Shown here piece after piece: positions 18,362 to 27,990 of a DNA stretch of 45,457 nucleotides (position 1 is the stretch's first letter; each line of letters starts with the position of its first letter). A program made the translations under genes and the position numbers. The notes beneath the pieces were generated by a model. The model worked only from the letters and a program-made list of their open reading frames with translations, was not told the origin of the DNA and searched no databases. Origin of the DNA: Parvularculaceae bacterium (GTDB lineage Bacteria > Pseudomonadota > Alphaproteobacteria > Caulobacterales > Parvularculaceae); NCBI GenBank assembly GCA_013215175.1, contig JABSRH010000003.1:1-45457 (forward strand), read 5' to 3'.

Positions 18362-19936
18362 ATGAGCGAAGCCATTCGCGTTGACGATAACCCGACACCC
18401 CTGAAACCCGCCAATGACAGCGCGAAGCCTACCGCGTGCGTGATCGGCGCGGGGTTTGGCGGCCTGGCCCTCGCCTGCCGGCTGCAGTCCATGGGGTTCC
18501 AGACCACGCTGATCGAAGCCCGGGATAAGCTGGGTGGCCGGGCCTATGTCTATGAGAAGGGCGAGTTCTTCTTCGATGGCGGCCCCACCGTGATCACGGA
18601 CCCTTCCTGCCTCGAGGAGCTGTTCGCGCTCTCCGGTCGCAAGATGTCCGACTATGTTGAGCTGTTGCCCGTCGAGCCGATGTATCGACTGGCCTGGGAA
18701 GACGGCAAAATCTTCGACTACTTCCAGGACACGCCCAAGCTCGAAGCGCAGATTGAGAAGTTCAGCCCGTCGGACGTCGCGGGCTATCGCAAGTTTTACC
18801 AATACTCCGAAGCCTTGTTCAAAGAGGGTTACCTGAAGCTAGGCACGGTGCCGTTCCTCGATTTTTGGTCGATGCTCCGCTGCGCACCTCAACTGGCAGG
18901 CCTGCAAGCACAACGCTCGGTGCACGGACGGGTATCCGACTTCATCAAGGACCCGCAGCTTCGCCAGGCCTTTAGCTTCCACACGCTGCTTGTGGGCGGT
19001 GACCCGCATAAAACCAGCGCTGTCTACGCGCTCATCCACGCCTTGGAGCGCAAGTGGGGCGTGTGGTTCCCTCGCGGCGGTACAGGCGCTCTCGTCCGCG
19101 GTATCGGCAAGCTGTTCGAGGACCTTGGCGGTACCACGATTATTGGCGATCCCGTCGAAGAAGTCACCGAGGTGGGCGGCAAGCTCAAAACGGTCCGCAC
19201 CAAGAACGGCTTCACGCAAGACTTTGACGCCATCGCGTCGAATGCTGACATCGTGCACACTTACGAGAAGCTCCTTGGCAAGACGCCGCGGGGTCAGAAG
19301 GTCTCGCAATCGTTGAAGAAAAAGCGTTTCTCCATGTCGCTGTTCGTGGCCTATTTTGCGACGAATAAGAAGTACGAAGACGTTCAGCACCACACGATCT
19401 GCTTTGGTCCTCGGTACAAGGAACTGATTGCTGAGATCTTCTCCGGTCCAGATCTGCCCGACGACTTCTCGCTTTACCTCCACCGCCCCACGGCTACCGA
19501 TCCCGGGATGGCGCCGGAAGGTCACGACAGCTGGTACGTGCTGTCGCCCGTGCCCCATCTGGGCAAGGCAGACATTGACTGGGAAGTGGAAGGTCCAAAG
19601 TACAAAGAGAAGATCTACGCCTACCTCGAGAAGCACTACCTGCCCGGCCTGCGTGAGCACATCGTGGCCGATCACATCATCACGCCACAGAGCTTCAAGG
19701 ACGACCTGGCGGCGCACCATGGTTCAGCGTTCAGCCTCGAGCCCGTGCTGACCCAATCCGCCTTCTTCCGGATGCACAACCGCGACGACGAGATTAGCAA
19801 CCTCTACTTCGCCGGTGCGGGTACGCATCCTGGCGCCGGTATTCCCGGCGTGGTCGGCTCGGCGAAAGCCACCGCTGGCATCATGGCAGAAGACTTTGGC
19901 CTCGCGTCGGCCTATGCTGCGATGGCAGCGGAGTAA
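18362..19936 (+). CDS. crtI: Phytoene desaturase
   Basis: GAGFGGLALACRLQSMGFQTTLIEARDKLGGRAYVYEKGEFFFDGGPTVITDPS; C-term NLYFAGAGTHPGAGIPGVVGSAKATAGIM. Confidence 0.96.
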   Translation: MSEAIRVDDNPTPLKPANDSAKPTACVIGAGFGGLALACRLQSMGFQTTLIEARDKLGGRAYVYEKGEFFFDGGPTVITDPSCLEELFALSGRKMSDYVELLPVEPMYRLAWEDGKIFDYFQDTPKLEAQIEKFSPSDVAGYRKFYQYSEALFKEGYLKLGTVPFLDFWSMLRCAPQLAGLQAQRSVHGRVSDFIKDPQLRQAFSFHTLLVGGDPHKTSAVYALIHALERKWGVWFPRGGTGALVRGIGKLFEDLGGTTIIGDPVEEVTEVGGKLKTVRTKNGFTQDFDAIASNADIVHTYEKLLGKTPRGQKVSQSLKKKRFSMSLFVAYFATNKKYEDVQHHTICFGPRYKELIAEIFSGPDLPDDFSLYLHRPTATDPGMAPEGHDSWYVLSPVPHLGKADIDWEVEGPKYKEKIYAYLEKHYLPGLREHIVADHIITPQSFKDDLAAHHGSAFSLEPVLTQSAFFRMHNRDDEISNLYFAGAGTHPGAGIPGVVGSAKATAGIMAEDFGLASAYAAMAAE

Positions 19937-19943
19937 GGACACC

Positions 19944-20918
19944 GTGGTGGACGGCACCCTCGCGAAGAAATCGTCGGAAGCCATTGCGAAGGGTTCCAAG
20001 AGCTTCGCCCTGTCTTCCCTGCTATTCCGACCGCATATGCGCCGCCACGCGCATATGCTCTATGCTTGGTGCCGTTATTGCGACGATGTGATCGACGGCC
20101 AGAATTTAGGCTTCGGCGAGACCGTGGCCGCCGGCCAGGAGGGCGCGCCCGACGCGTCGGAACTGAAGCGGCTGTGGGCCGAAACCGATGCTGCCTATTC
20201 AGGCGAGACGCCCCAGACTTGGCAATTTGAGGCCCTCCAAGCCGTCGCGATGGAAACGGGCATGCCCATCCATTTCGTTCAGGATTTGCTACGCGGTTTC
20301 GAGATGGACGTGGCTCAGCACAGCTACGACAGCCTCGAAGACACGTTGCGCTACAGCTACCACGTCGCGGGCGTCGTCGGCGTCATGATGGCTATCGTCA
20401 TGGGCGTGTCGCCCGACGATGACGAGACGCTCGACCGCGCGTCCGACCTTGGCATCGCTTTTCAGCTGACCAACATCGCCCGCGATATTATCGACGATGC
20501 CGCTATCGGGCGCGTCTACGTACCGGGAGACTGGCTGCAGGAAGAAGGCGTTCGTCCGCATCCCGACGATGTGGGCGCCGAGGACAATCGCGAGGCGGTA
20601 TGGCGCGTGGCCATGCGGCTGCTTGACGAGGCCGACAAATACTACGCCTCCGCTGGGCCCGGCGTACGCCGTTTGCCGATCCGCGCGGGTTTCGCTGTGG
20701 CGGCTGCCCGCGGCGTCTATCGTGATATCGGCCGGGTTGTCCGCGTGAAGGGGCCACGGGTTTGGGACAAACGCGCACGCACCTCGCGTCGCCGCAAACT
20801 GGCCCTCGCCGGGATTGGCTGCTTACAGGGTGCGAGCTCAAAATCGCTGTCGTTCATGGGCATGCCGCCGCGCGGGAACCTGTGGAAGCGACCTGTTATC
20901 AAGGGCCTGCCGTCGTGA
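19944..20918 (+). CDS. crtB: Phytoene synthase
   Basis: YAWCRYCDDVIDGQ, LGIAFQLTNIARDIIDDAAIGRVYVPGDWLQEEGV. GTG start 19944 (MVDGTLAKKSSEAI). Confidence 0.95.
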   Translation: MVDGTLAKKSSEAIAKGSKSFALSSLLFRPHMRRHAHMLYAWCRYCDDVIDGQNLGFGETVAAGQEGAPDASELKRLWAETDAAYSGETPQTWQFEALQAVAMETGMPIHFVQDLLRGFEMDVAQHSYDSLEDTLRYSYHVAGVVGVMMAIVMGVSPDDDETLDRASDLGIAFQLTNIARDIIDDAAIGRVYVPGDWLQEEGVRPHPDDVGAEDNREAVWRVAMRLLDEADKYYASAGPGVRRLPIRAGFAVAAARGVYRDIGRVVRVKGPRVWDKRARTSRRRKLALAGIGCLQGASSKSLSFMGMPPRGNLWKRPVIKGLPS

Positions 20919-21655
20919 CTCTCGATGAGAAGAATAGGCGCGCCGGCATAGGCCTGCTGCTTGCCTTTCTCGTCGCTGGCAGTTGGGCTGGATTGCACGT
21001 ATACAGTGTTTTTTTCTTTGAGCTAAGCTGGTCAACAGCACCGTTTGCCGTTGCCATGACCATGGCGCTCTGTTGGCTCTCCGTGGGCTTGTTCATCGTC
21101 GCCCACGACGCCATTCATGGCAGTCTCGCTCCTGGACGACCTGGTGTGAACCGCTTGGTCGGTCAGGTCATGACAACGCTCTATGCGGGCTTCAGCTACA
21201 ATCGGTTGGAGACCAACCATCACCGTCATCACGACGAAGCGGGCACCGGCGGAGATCCCGATTTCTCCGTGAACCATCCGACATCGTTCTTCCCTTGGTT
21301 CTACGAGTTTGTTCGTCGACACTTTGGATTGCGGCCGCTTCTATGGGTTCACGCCGTTACAGGAACTTATGTTTTCCTTCTTGGTGCTGATTATAAAAAT
21401 GTTGTTCTGTTCTACGGCATCGGTTCGATGACCAGCGCCCTGCAGCTCTTTTATTTCGGGACCTTCCTACCTCACCGGCACGGCCAGGACGCTTTTTTGG
21501 ATAAGCATCGGACGCGCAGCACGAACTTCGGTTGGCTGGGAAGCTTGCTCAGCTGCTACCACTTTGGATATCACCACGAACACCATCTGTATCCCTATGA
21601 GCCTTGGTGGCGCCTGCCGGCGCGGCGAGGTGAATTGCCTGTTGCGAGCCCATAA
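20915..21655 (+). CDS. crtW: Beta-carotene ketolase, CrtW type
   Basis: Histidine clusters HDAIHG, NHHRHHDEAGTGGDPDF, HHEHHLYPYEPWWRLP; GTG start overlaps the crtB stop (GTGA). Confidence 0.92.
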   Translation: MTLDEKNRRAGIGLLLAFLVAGSWAGLHVYSVFFFELSWSTAPFAVAMTMALCWLSVGLFIVAHDAIHGSLAPGRPGVNRLVGQVMTTLYAGFSYNRLETNHHRHHDEAGTGGDPDFSVNHPTSFFPWFYEFVRRHFGLRPLLWVHAVTGTYVFLLGADYKNVVLFYGIGSMTSALQLFYFGTFLPHRHGQDAFLDKHRTRSTNFGWLGSLLSCYHFGYHHEHHLYPYEPWWRLPARRGELPVASP

Positions 21656-21659
21656 GCCC

Positions 21660-21743
21660 ATGAAGAATCTTTGGATATTCATCGGCCTTTCGCTACTAGC
21701 GATCATCATCGGCGTCCGCGTTTTTATATTGTTTGGACACTGA
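21660..21743 (+). CDS. Candidate 27-aa single-pass transmembrane microprotein
   Basis: ATG 21660 to TGA 21743: MKNLWIFIGLSLLAIIIGVRVFILFGH. 4 nt after the crtW stop, 2 nt before the crtZ ATG. Below the size cutoff of the ORF track. Confidence 0.5.
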   Translation: MKNLWIFIGLSLLAIIIGVRVFILFGH

Positions 21744-21745
21744 AC

Positions 21746-22237
21746 ATGTCTTTGTGGCTGAAGATCTCTCTCATAGTTGGCTCTGCATGCTTTATGGAAG
21801 CGTTTGCTTGGTGGGCACACAAGTACATCATGCATGGCTGGGGTTGGAATTGGCACGCTGACCATCACGAGCCCCACGACAAGACGTTCGAGAAAAATGA
21901 CCTGTTCGTTGTGGTGTTCGGTTCCTTCACCGCAGCGCTGATCATGATCGGCATCGAGTGGTTCGAGCCACTCTATTACGTCGGCCTTGGCATCACCCTA
22001 TACGGCATTATGTATTCATTCGTGCACGATGGATTGGTGCACCAGCGCTATCCGTTCCACTGGTTTCCGAAAAGAGGCTATTGGAAGAGGTTGGTTCAAG
22101 CGCACAAGTTGCACCATGCGACGACGTGTAAGGAAGGTGCGGTGAGCTTCGGCTTTGTCCTCGCGCCCGATCCACAAAAGTTGCGCGTGCGCTTGCGTGA
22201 GCTTAAAGAGCGCCGTCGCGCTGCCGGTAGCCTCTAG
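21746..22237 (+). CDS. crtZ: Beta-carotene hydroxylase, CrtZ type
   Basis: HKYIMHGWGWNWHADHHEPHD, HDGLVHQRYPF, AHKLHHATTCKEGAVSFGF; ATG 21746. Confidence 0.93.
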   Translation: MSLWLKISLIVGSACFMEAFAWWAHKYIMHGWGWNWHADHHEPHDKTFEKNDLFVVVFGSFTAALIMIGIEWFEPLYYVGLGITLYGIMYSFVHDGLVHQRYPFHWFPKRGYWKRLVQAHKLHHATTCKEGAVSFGFVLAPDPQKLRVRLRELKERRRAAGSL

Positions 22238-22243
22238 CGCTGG

Positions 22244-23128
22244 CTAGGCCGCGATGGTCTGAGCAAAATAAGTCCGGATGAACTCGGCCAGCTTCGCCAA
22301 TGGCGAATGCTCACCCGCAGCCGCCACAGCGTTGTCGAGCTGACGATTGGCCAAGGTCTTGGCGGAAGCGAGGCTGGCTGAAGCACTGAGCACAGCTGTG
22401 GCTTTGCCCTCGTCTCGACCCGTGGTTTTGCCTGCCGTTTGCTCACAAGCCACTTGGTCGAGCACATCGTCAAAGGCCTGATACGCAAAGCCCAACGACC
22501 GGCCATAGGCCCGCAAGGACCGGCGCTCTTCATCGGTGCAAGCACCACCGCAAAGGCCGCCACATTCAGCAGCAGCGATGAACAGCGCACCCGTCTTGCC
22601 TTCGTGAATGGCATCGATCGCGTCGTCGTCGTTCGACGAGGCGAGATCCAGCGCTTGACCGTGGACCAGGCCTTGCCACCCCACGGCACGGGTAACGAGT
22701 CGCATGATCTCCATGCGACGCTCGGCGTCCAAAGCCTTGGACTTCGCGATCACCTCATAAGCGCCGTTGATGAGGCCAATCCCCGCCAAAATGGCGATGT
22801 CCTCCCCGAACGCCTTGTGCGTGGTCGGCTCGCCGCGACGCAGATCGGCATCGTCCATGGCCGGGAGATCATCGAAGACAAGGCTGGATGTGTGGATCAT
22901 TTCGATCGCGCAGGCAGTGTCGAGAGCATCCTCAATGCGGCCACCCTGGGCCCGTGCAGCAACCAGTGTAATGACGGCGCGAAGGCGCTTACCGGGAGCT
23001 AGGAGGCTGTGCCGCGCCGCAGCAGCAGGACCGCGGGGGTGCCCCTCAGGCACCAACTGCGCGAGCCGCACATTGATAAGTTCCCGCAGGCTCTCAAGAT
23101 CAACGCTGGTCGACGAGTCGGTTGCCAT
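22244..23128 (-). CDS. crtE: Polyprenyl (geranylgeranyl/farnesyl) diphosphate synthase
   Basis: DDLPAMDDADLRRGEPTTH (first Asp-rich motif), FQAFDDVLD-type second motif (YQAFDDVLDQ). Context favours CrtE over IspA. Confidence 0.8.
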   Translation of the reverse strand: MATDSSTSVDLESLRELINVRLAQLVPEGHPRGPAAAARHSLLAPGKRLRAVITLVAARAQGGRIEDALDTACAIEMIHTSSLVFDDLPAMDDADLRRGEPTTHKAFGEDIAILAGIGLINGAYEVIAKSKALDAERRMEIMRLVTRAVGWQGLVHGQALDLASSNDDDAIDAIHEGKTGALFIAAAECGGLCGGACTDEERRSLRAYGRSLGFAYQAFDDVLDQVACEQTAGKTTGRDEGKATAVLSASASLASAKTLANRQLDNAVAAAGEHSPLAKLAEFIRTYFAQTIAA

Positions 23129-23218
23129 AGATCATCCCTCTGCCAGAGAAACGATATGGCGGTTTTTGTCCCGAAGGAAAGCGATGCGCCGTTAAGCGCG
23201 CGCAATTATCGCGTGGAA

Positions 23219-23566
23219 CTATTCCCCGTCGCGACGGAAGCGGCGGATCGTGTTCATGGCGTCGGTGACAGCACGGTCAATCTCAGCGCGAATTTCGCGG
23301 CGAGCCTCGATCACCTTGTCCGGGGCGCCCAGCATGCGCTCGGCCTCCTCACAAGCCGCGCCGACTTCCCAAGCGCCGATGCCCCGTGAGGCCCCTTTCA
23401 ACGCGTGAGCGATGGAGCGCCACTGTTCATTCGGAGCGGAAGGGTCCAGCATCCTCATGCAGCGGGCAACCTGGCCCTCGAAAATGGTCAGGACTTCGTC
23501 GCGCAGCGCCGAGTCGCCAGCAACGTAGCGGTCAAGATGGTCGAAATCGATGGCCTGGTCAGTCAT
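23219..23566 (-). CDS. Histidine phosphotransfer (Hpt) domain protein
   Basis: 115 aa; RSIAHALKGASRGIGAWEVGAACEEAE contains the HxxKG phosphoacceptor motif. Confidence 0.82.
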   Translation of the reverse strand: MTDQAIDFDHLDRYVAGDSALRDEVLTIFEGQVARCMRMLDPSAPNEQWRSIAHALKGASRGIGAWEVGAACEEAERMLGAPDKVIEARREIRAEIDRAVTDAMNTIRRFRRDGE

Positions 23567-23658
23567 GAGAACTGCATAACAGGCGGGAGTTAATCACCCC
23601 TGTTTGTCGCAGCCCCCCATGGTGTGGAAAACGTGAACGGTACCCGTCGACTTGCGAA

Positions 23659-24303
23659 TTAGTCTTCCGGCTTAATGACTTGATCGACAAACCGGCGGAG
23701 GCCTGTTTGGCGCCGTCGGCGCAAACGCTCGGCCTGAAGGATGGAACGGAGCTGCGTGTCGGCCTTATCGATGTCGTCGTTGACGATGACGTAGCCATAT
23801 TCGGCGTAGTGGCTGATCTCGCCATCGGCCATGTCCATTCGCTTGGCGACCACCTCGTCACTGTCCTGGCCACGGTTGCGCAAGCGGTCTTCGAGTGCCT
23901 TGCGCGAGGGCGGCAGGATGAACACCGACACCACATCGCCGCCGGCGCGCTCGTCGAGCTGCTGCTTACCCTGCCAGTCGATGTCGAAGAGAATGTCCCG
24001 TCCCTCCTCGAGGGTGTTGAAGACCGCTTCTTTCGGCGTGCCGTAGCAATTGCCGAACACCGTGGCGCTCTCGAGGAAGAAGCCTTCCTCTTCTCGGGCG
24101 TGAAAGTCATCGACGGACAGGAAGTGATAGTCCTTGCCGTCGATCTCGCCGGGACGCATGGGACGCGTGGTAGCGGACACCGACAAAGCGATGTCAGGAT
24201 CGCTGCCCAACAGGCGTTTGGAAAGCGTGGTCTTGCCAGCACCGGAGGGGCTCGACACCACGAGCAACAGGCCTCGGCGGTCGATCGTAGAAGCTTGGGT
24301 CAT
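23659..24303 (-). CDS. gmk: Guanylate kinase
   Basis: VVSSPSGAGKTTLSKRLL, SATTRPMRPGEIDGKDYHF. Confidence 0.97.
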   Translation of the reverse strand: MTQASTIDRRGLLLVVSSPSGAGKTTLSKRLLGSDPDIALSVSATTRPMRPGEIDGKDYHFLSVDDFHAREEEGFFLESATVFGNCYGTPKEAVFNTLEEGRDILFDIDWQGKQQLDERAGGDVVSVFILPPSRKALEDRLRNRGQDSDEVVAKRMDMADGEISHYAEYGYVIVNDDIDKADTQLRSILQAERLRRRRQTGLRRFVDQVIKPED

Positions 24304-25193
24304 GCGATGTTGAGCACCTGTTCGCGCAGGCTGTCGACCAGTTCCTTAAGGTCGAGCGCCTGGCTTTTGAGTTCCGCGGTGTGGAGCTTTGCCGTCAGCG
24401 TGCTGGCTTCGCGCATCAGCTCTTGGGTCAGAAACTCAAGACGTCGCCCCGCTGCTCCGTCCGTACCAAGAAGGTCAATGAAGGCTTGAGCATGCACGCC
24501 GAGACGATCCAGTTCTTCGGAAACGTCCGCCTTGATAGCCAGCAAAGCCGCCTCCTGCGCCACGCGCTCTTCGGTGACGTGCTCAGCGAGAAGCTCGGCA
24601 ATTTGAGACCGGATCCGCTCAGCGAGTTGGTCGCGGGCGTCGAGGGTTTGCTCACTGATTGATGTGGTCAGATTCTGCAGCTTGGCGCAGCGCTCCTTCA
24701 GCACCTCGACGATGCGGCCCCCCTCTTGGCGCCGGGCCGCGAGGTGAGCGGCGAGAGCCTGGTCGAAGGTCTCGATCAAACGTTCTTTGTGGTGGTCCGA
24801 CAGTTCGAGATCAGACTGTGGAGCCGACAGAACGCCTCGCATCGCGAGGATGGCGTCAGGCCGCGGCTTGTCACAATCCACATACTGACGAACCTTATTA
24901 AGTGCAGCCGCAACCGCGGCCAACGCATCTTCGTCTACGCGCAGCGGCTCTTCGCTGGTCTCTCGATCCATGCGAAGGTTGATGCTGACGGAGCCGCGAT
25001 GCAGGTCGCGCAGCTTTCGGCGCAAGCCTTGCTCGAGAGCCTCCAAGCCCGTCGGCATACGGAATTTCAGGTCGAGGCCCTTACCGTTGACGCTGCGCAG
25101 TTCCCAGCGCCAGACGAAGGCGCCTGCGTCACCCTCGGCGGCGCCATAGCCCGTCATGGATTGAAGACCCACTGGGGGTGTCGCTTCGGTCAT
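24300..25193 (-). CDS. YicC family protein
   Basis: LQSMTGYGAAEG; RELRSVNGKGLDLKFRMP; C-term RVAQEAALLAIKADVSEELDRLGVHAQAF...LEFLTQELMREASTLTAK. Confidence 0.95.
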   Translation of the reverse strand: MTEATPPVGLQSMTGYGAAEGDAGAFVWRWELRSVNGKGLDLKFRMPTGLEALEQGLRRKLRDLHRGSVSINLRMDRETSEEPLRVDEDALAAVAAALNKVRQYVDCDKPRPDAILAMRGVLSAPQSDLELSDHHKERLIETFDQALAAHLAARRQEGGRIVEVLKERCAKLQNLTTSISEQTLDARDQLAERIRSQIAELLAEHVTEERVAQEAALLAIKADVSEELDRLGVHAQAFIDLLGTDGAAGRRLEFLTQELMREASTLTAKLHTAELKSQALDLKELVDSLREQVLNIA

Positions 25194-26197
25194 TTCTGCT
25201 TCGCTGCACGTTCGATCTTGCGCCAGCGAGCGACGTTGCGATTGTGCTCTTCAAGGCTGCTGGCAAACGCGTGACCGCCGGTACCGTCGGCCACAAAATA
25301 AAGGTCGTCCGTAGGCGCCGGATTTAGCACGGCAGCGATCGACTCGCGGCCCGGATTCGCGATCGCCGTCGGCGGTAGGCCGTTAATCTTATAAGTGTTG
25401 TACGGATTGTCCTGGTTGTCGAGTTCGGACCGGCGAATGCCGCGGCCCAGCGGTTCACCGCCCGTTATGCCGTAGATGATGGTGGGATCGGACTGGAGAC
25501 GCATCCGCTTCTTCAAACGGTTGACGAACACGGCAGCCACACGAGGGCGTTCAGCGGGAACTGCCGTTTCCTTCTCGACGATCGACGCGAGGATGATCGC
25601 TTCTTCCGGCGTATCGAACGGGAGGCCTTCCGCACGCTGAGGCCAAAGCTCGTCCAGGAGAGCAAAGTGCGCGGCCATCATGCGCTCCACCACCGCATCG
25701 CGAGTTTCCCCTCGCTCATAGGCATAGGTCTCCGGCAGCAGGTCGCCCTCACTCGGCGTCACGCTGACATCGCCTAAGAGAAGCGGCGCTTCGCCCACGA
25801 TGGCGAGAGCTTGGGCCACCGTTCGGCCTTCCGGCACGGTGACAAAGCGCAAGAGCGGATCGGCGTCCTTGAGGACTGTAGCCACCTCGCGGATCGATGC
25901 CCCAGCCGGGACCACGAACTCGCCCGCGCGCAGGTCGGCTGCGAGACCTGTGGCGCGTCCATAATAGTAGAAGAGCTTTTCGTTCTTTTCACTGATGATC
26001 CCGCGATCGCTCAGCTTGTTCGCGAGGCGGCCAAGGCTGTCCCCGCGCTGAACCCAAACGATACGTTCATCGCCGTGAAGGCCAGGCGCCGACAAGCGCC
26101 GGTGGCCCTCATAAGCGACGACACCCGCACCGCCAGCGGCCATCAGCACAAGCAGAAGAAGAACGCGGAAGAACCCCTGCTGGCCCCCGCTCCTCAT
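25190..26197 (-). CDS. mltG: Endolytic murein transglycosylase MltG
   Basis: EEAIILASIVEKETAVPAERPRVAAVFVNRLKKRMRLQSDPTIIYG; YNTYKINGLPPTAIANPGRESIAAVLNPA. Confidence 0.96.
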   Translation of the reverse strand: MRSGGQQGFFRVLLLLVLMAAGGAGVVAYEGHRRLSAPGLHGDERIVWVQRGDSLGRLANKLSDRGIISEKNEKLFYYYGRATGLAADLRAGEFVVPAGASIREVATVLKDADPLLRFVTVPEGRTVAQALAIVGEAPLLLGDVSVTPSEGDLLPETYAYERGETRDAVVERMMAAHFALLDELWPQRAEGLPFDTPEEAIILASIVEKETAVPAERPRVAAVFVNRLKKRMRLQSDPTIIYGITGGEPLGRGIRRSELDNQDNPYNTYKINGLPPTAIANPGRESIAAVLNPAPTDDLYFVADGTGGHAFASSLEEHNRNVARWRKIERAAKQK

Positions 26198-27471
26198 CAG
26201 ACTTTCCGCATAATGATGGAAGCGTTGGTGCCGCCAAAGCCGAAGCTGTTCGACAGAACCGTGGTGATCTCTTTCTCCACCGGCGCTTTCGGTGCCAGGT
26301 TGATCGGCGTTTCGACGGACGGATTATCGAGGTTCAAGGTAGCCGGGCATACACCGTCGCGCATGGCGAGAAGGCTATAGACGGCTTCGATCGCGCCAGC
26401 CGCCCCAAGAAGGTGGCCCACGGAGGATTTCGTCGACGACATCACGAGCCCTGACGCGTCATCGCCAAACAGGCGCTCCACGGCGGACAGTTCAGCTTCG
26501 TCGCCCAACGGCGTGGAGGTGCCGTGCGCGTTGACATAGCCAATCTCAGAGGTGCTCACGCCAGCCCTTTTCAAGGCCATCTGCATGGCGCGATAGCCGC
26601 CGTCGCCGTCAGAAGCAGGCGCGGTCACGTGGTGCGCGTCGCCCGAGAGACCGTAGCCGGCGACTTCGCCGTAAATGGTAGCGCCACGCGCTTTGGCCTT
26701 TTCGTATTCTTCGAGGATCACCACGCCAGCGCCCTCGCCCATCAAGAAGCCATCGCGGGCTTCATCGTAGGGACGCGAGGCCGCTTCGGGGCTTTCGTTG
26801 AAGCCGGTGGTGAGCGCCTTACAAGCCAAGAAGCCAGCATAGCCGATGCGGCAGATCGAGGACTCCGTGCCGCCTGCCACCATCGCATCGGCATCGCCAT
26901 AGGCGATCAGCCGAGCAGCATCACCAATGGCGTGAACGCCCGTGGCGCAAGCGGTCACCACAGAATGGTTCGGGCCCTTCAGGCCATGCTTGATTGAGAT
27001 CTGGCCGGAAGCGAGGTTGATCAGGCACGAAGGAATAAAGAACGGCGAGACCTTACGAGGGCCCTTCTCGTTCATCTTCTGCGTGGTTTGCGCAATGCCG
27101 TCGAGGCCACCAATGCCCGAGCCCACAAGCACGCCTGTGCGTTCTTGCTGCTCTTCCGTATCGAGAGGCAGACCCGAATCCGCCAGCGCCATCTCAGCGG
27201 CAGCCAAGCCGAAAATGATGAAGTCTTCGACCCGGCGCTGCTCTTTGGGTGCGAGCCAGTCGTCCGGATTGAAAGCAGCGTCGCCCTCACGCGGGACAGG
27301 CGCGCCAATTTTACAAGCGAGGTCGGAAACGTCGAAACGGTCGTCGATGCGCTTAGCGCCCGAATGGCCTTCGAGCAGGCGCGACCAGGGCTGTTGCCAA
27401 GGCTGGTCTTTGGTGCCGCTTCCGAGGGGGGTGACCAGCCCAAGGCCAGTCACAACAACACGTCGAAGCAT
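26197..27471 (-). CDS. fabF: 3-oxoacyl-ACP synthase II
   Basis: RRVVVTGLGLVTPLG; VVTACATGVHAIGDA; NAHGTSTPLGD; SNSFGFGGTNASI. Confidence 0.96.
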   Translation of the reverse strand: MLRRVVVTGLGLVTPLGSGTKDQPWQQPWSRLLEGHSGAKRIDDRFDVSDLACKIGAPVPREGDAAFNPDDWLAPKEQRRVEDFIIFGLAAAEMALADSGLPLDTEEQQERTGVLVGSGIGGLDGIAQTTQKMNEKGPRKVSPFFIPSCLINLASGQISIKHGLKGPNHSVVTACATGVHAIGDAARLIAYGDADAMVAGGTESSICRIGYAGFLACKALTTGFNESPEAASRPYDEARDGFLMGEGAGVVILEEYEKAKARGATIYGEVAGYGLSGDAHHVTAPASDGDGGYRAMQMALKRAGVSTSEIGYVNAHGTSTPLGDEAELSAVERLFGDDASGLVMSSTKSSVGHLLGAAGAIEAVYSLLAMRDGVCPATLNLDNPSVETPINLAPKAPVEKEITTVLSNSFGFGGTNASIIMRKV

Positions 27472-27567
27472 AGGAGAGCCTCCCTAAAGATCCAGAGGCC
27501 GGCGAAACGGGATCAAGAAAGCGCTCCGAGGCGCGGATGCCGGCCGCAATCCGCGCCGGAAGGCTGG

Positions 27568-27804
27568 TTAGCCTTGATTTTCTTGGATGAACTTGATGGC
27601 GTCGCCGACGGTTTGGATCGTCTCTGCGGCGTCGTCAGGGATCTCAATGTCGAACTCTTCTTCGAACGCCATGACGAGCTCGACGATGTCGAGGCTGTCA
27701 GCACCGAGGTCATCGATGAAGCTGGCCTTTGGCTCAACTTTGGCGGCGTCCACATCGAGATGCTCAACGGTGATTTTCTGAACGCGTTCGGTGATATCCG
27801 ACAT
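27568..27804 (-). CDS. acpP: Acyl carrier protein
   Basis: 78 aa; [27 protein letters not shown] phosphopantetheine motif. Confidence 0.97.
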   Translation of the reverse strand: MSDITERVQKITVEHLDVDAAKVEPKASFIDDLGADSLDIVELVMAFEEEFDIEIPDDAAETIQTVGDAIKFIQENQG

Positions 27805-27936
27805 GGGAAACTCCTCTTAAGCCCCGTTGGTTTGGGCAGGGCGACTTAAAATGTCCAGCGCCTGTAAGGGAAGCCGGAGAGCGGCGCAAGCGCATGACGT
27901 GCAGCTTGTGCGACATCCTTCACCTGCACACGAAAC

Positions 27937-27967
27937 AAAAAACGGGGCCCTCATGGGCCCCGTTTTT
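27937..27967. terminator. Bidirectional-type intrinsic terminator between the VPxPA gene and acpP
   Basis: AAAAAACGGGGCCC-TCAT-GGGCCCCGTTTTT, perfect stem with A and T tracts. Confidence 0.92.
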
Positions 27968-27990
27968 GGGATATTGAGCATCTGCTCAGA

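Noticed and set aside
18839-19720. 293-aa minus-strand ORF
   Set aside because: Shadow of crtI; no recognisable domain.
27088-27849. 253-aa plus-strand ORF
   Set aside because: Antisense to fabF and acpP.
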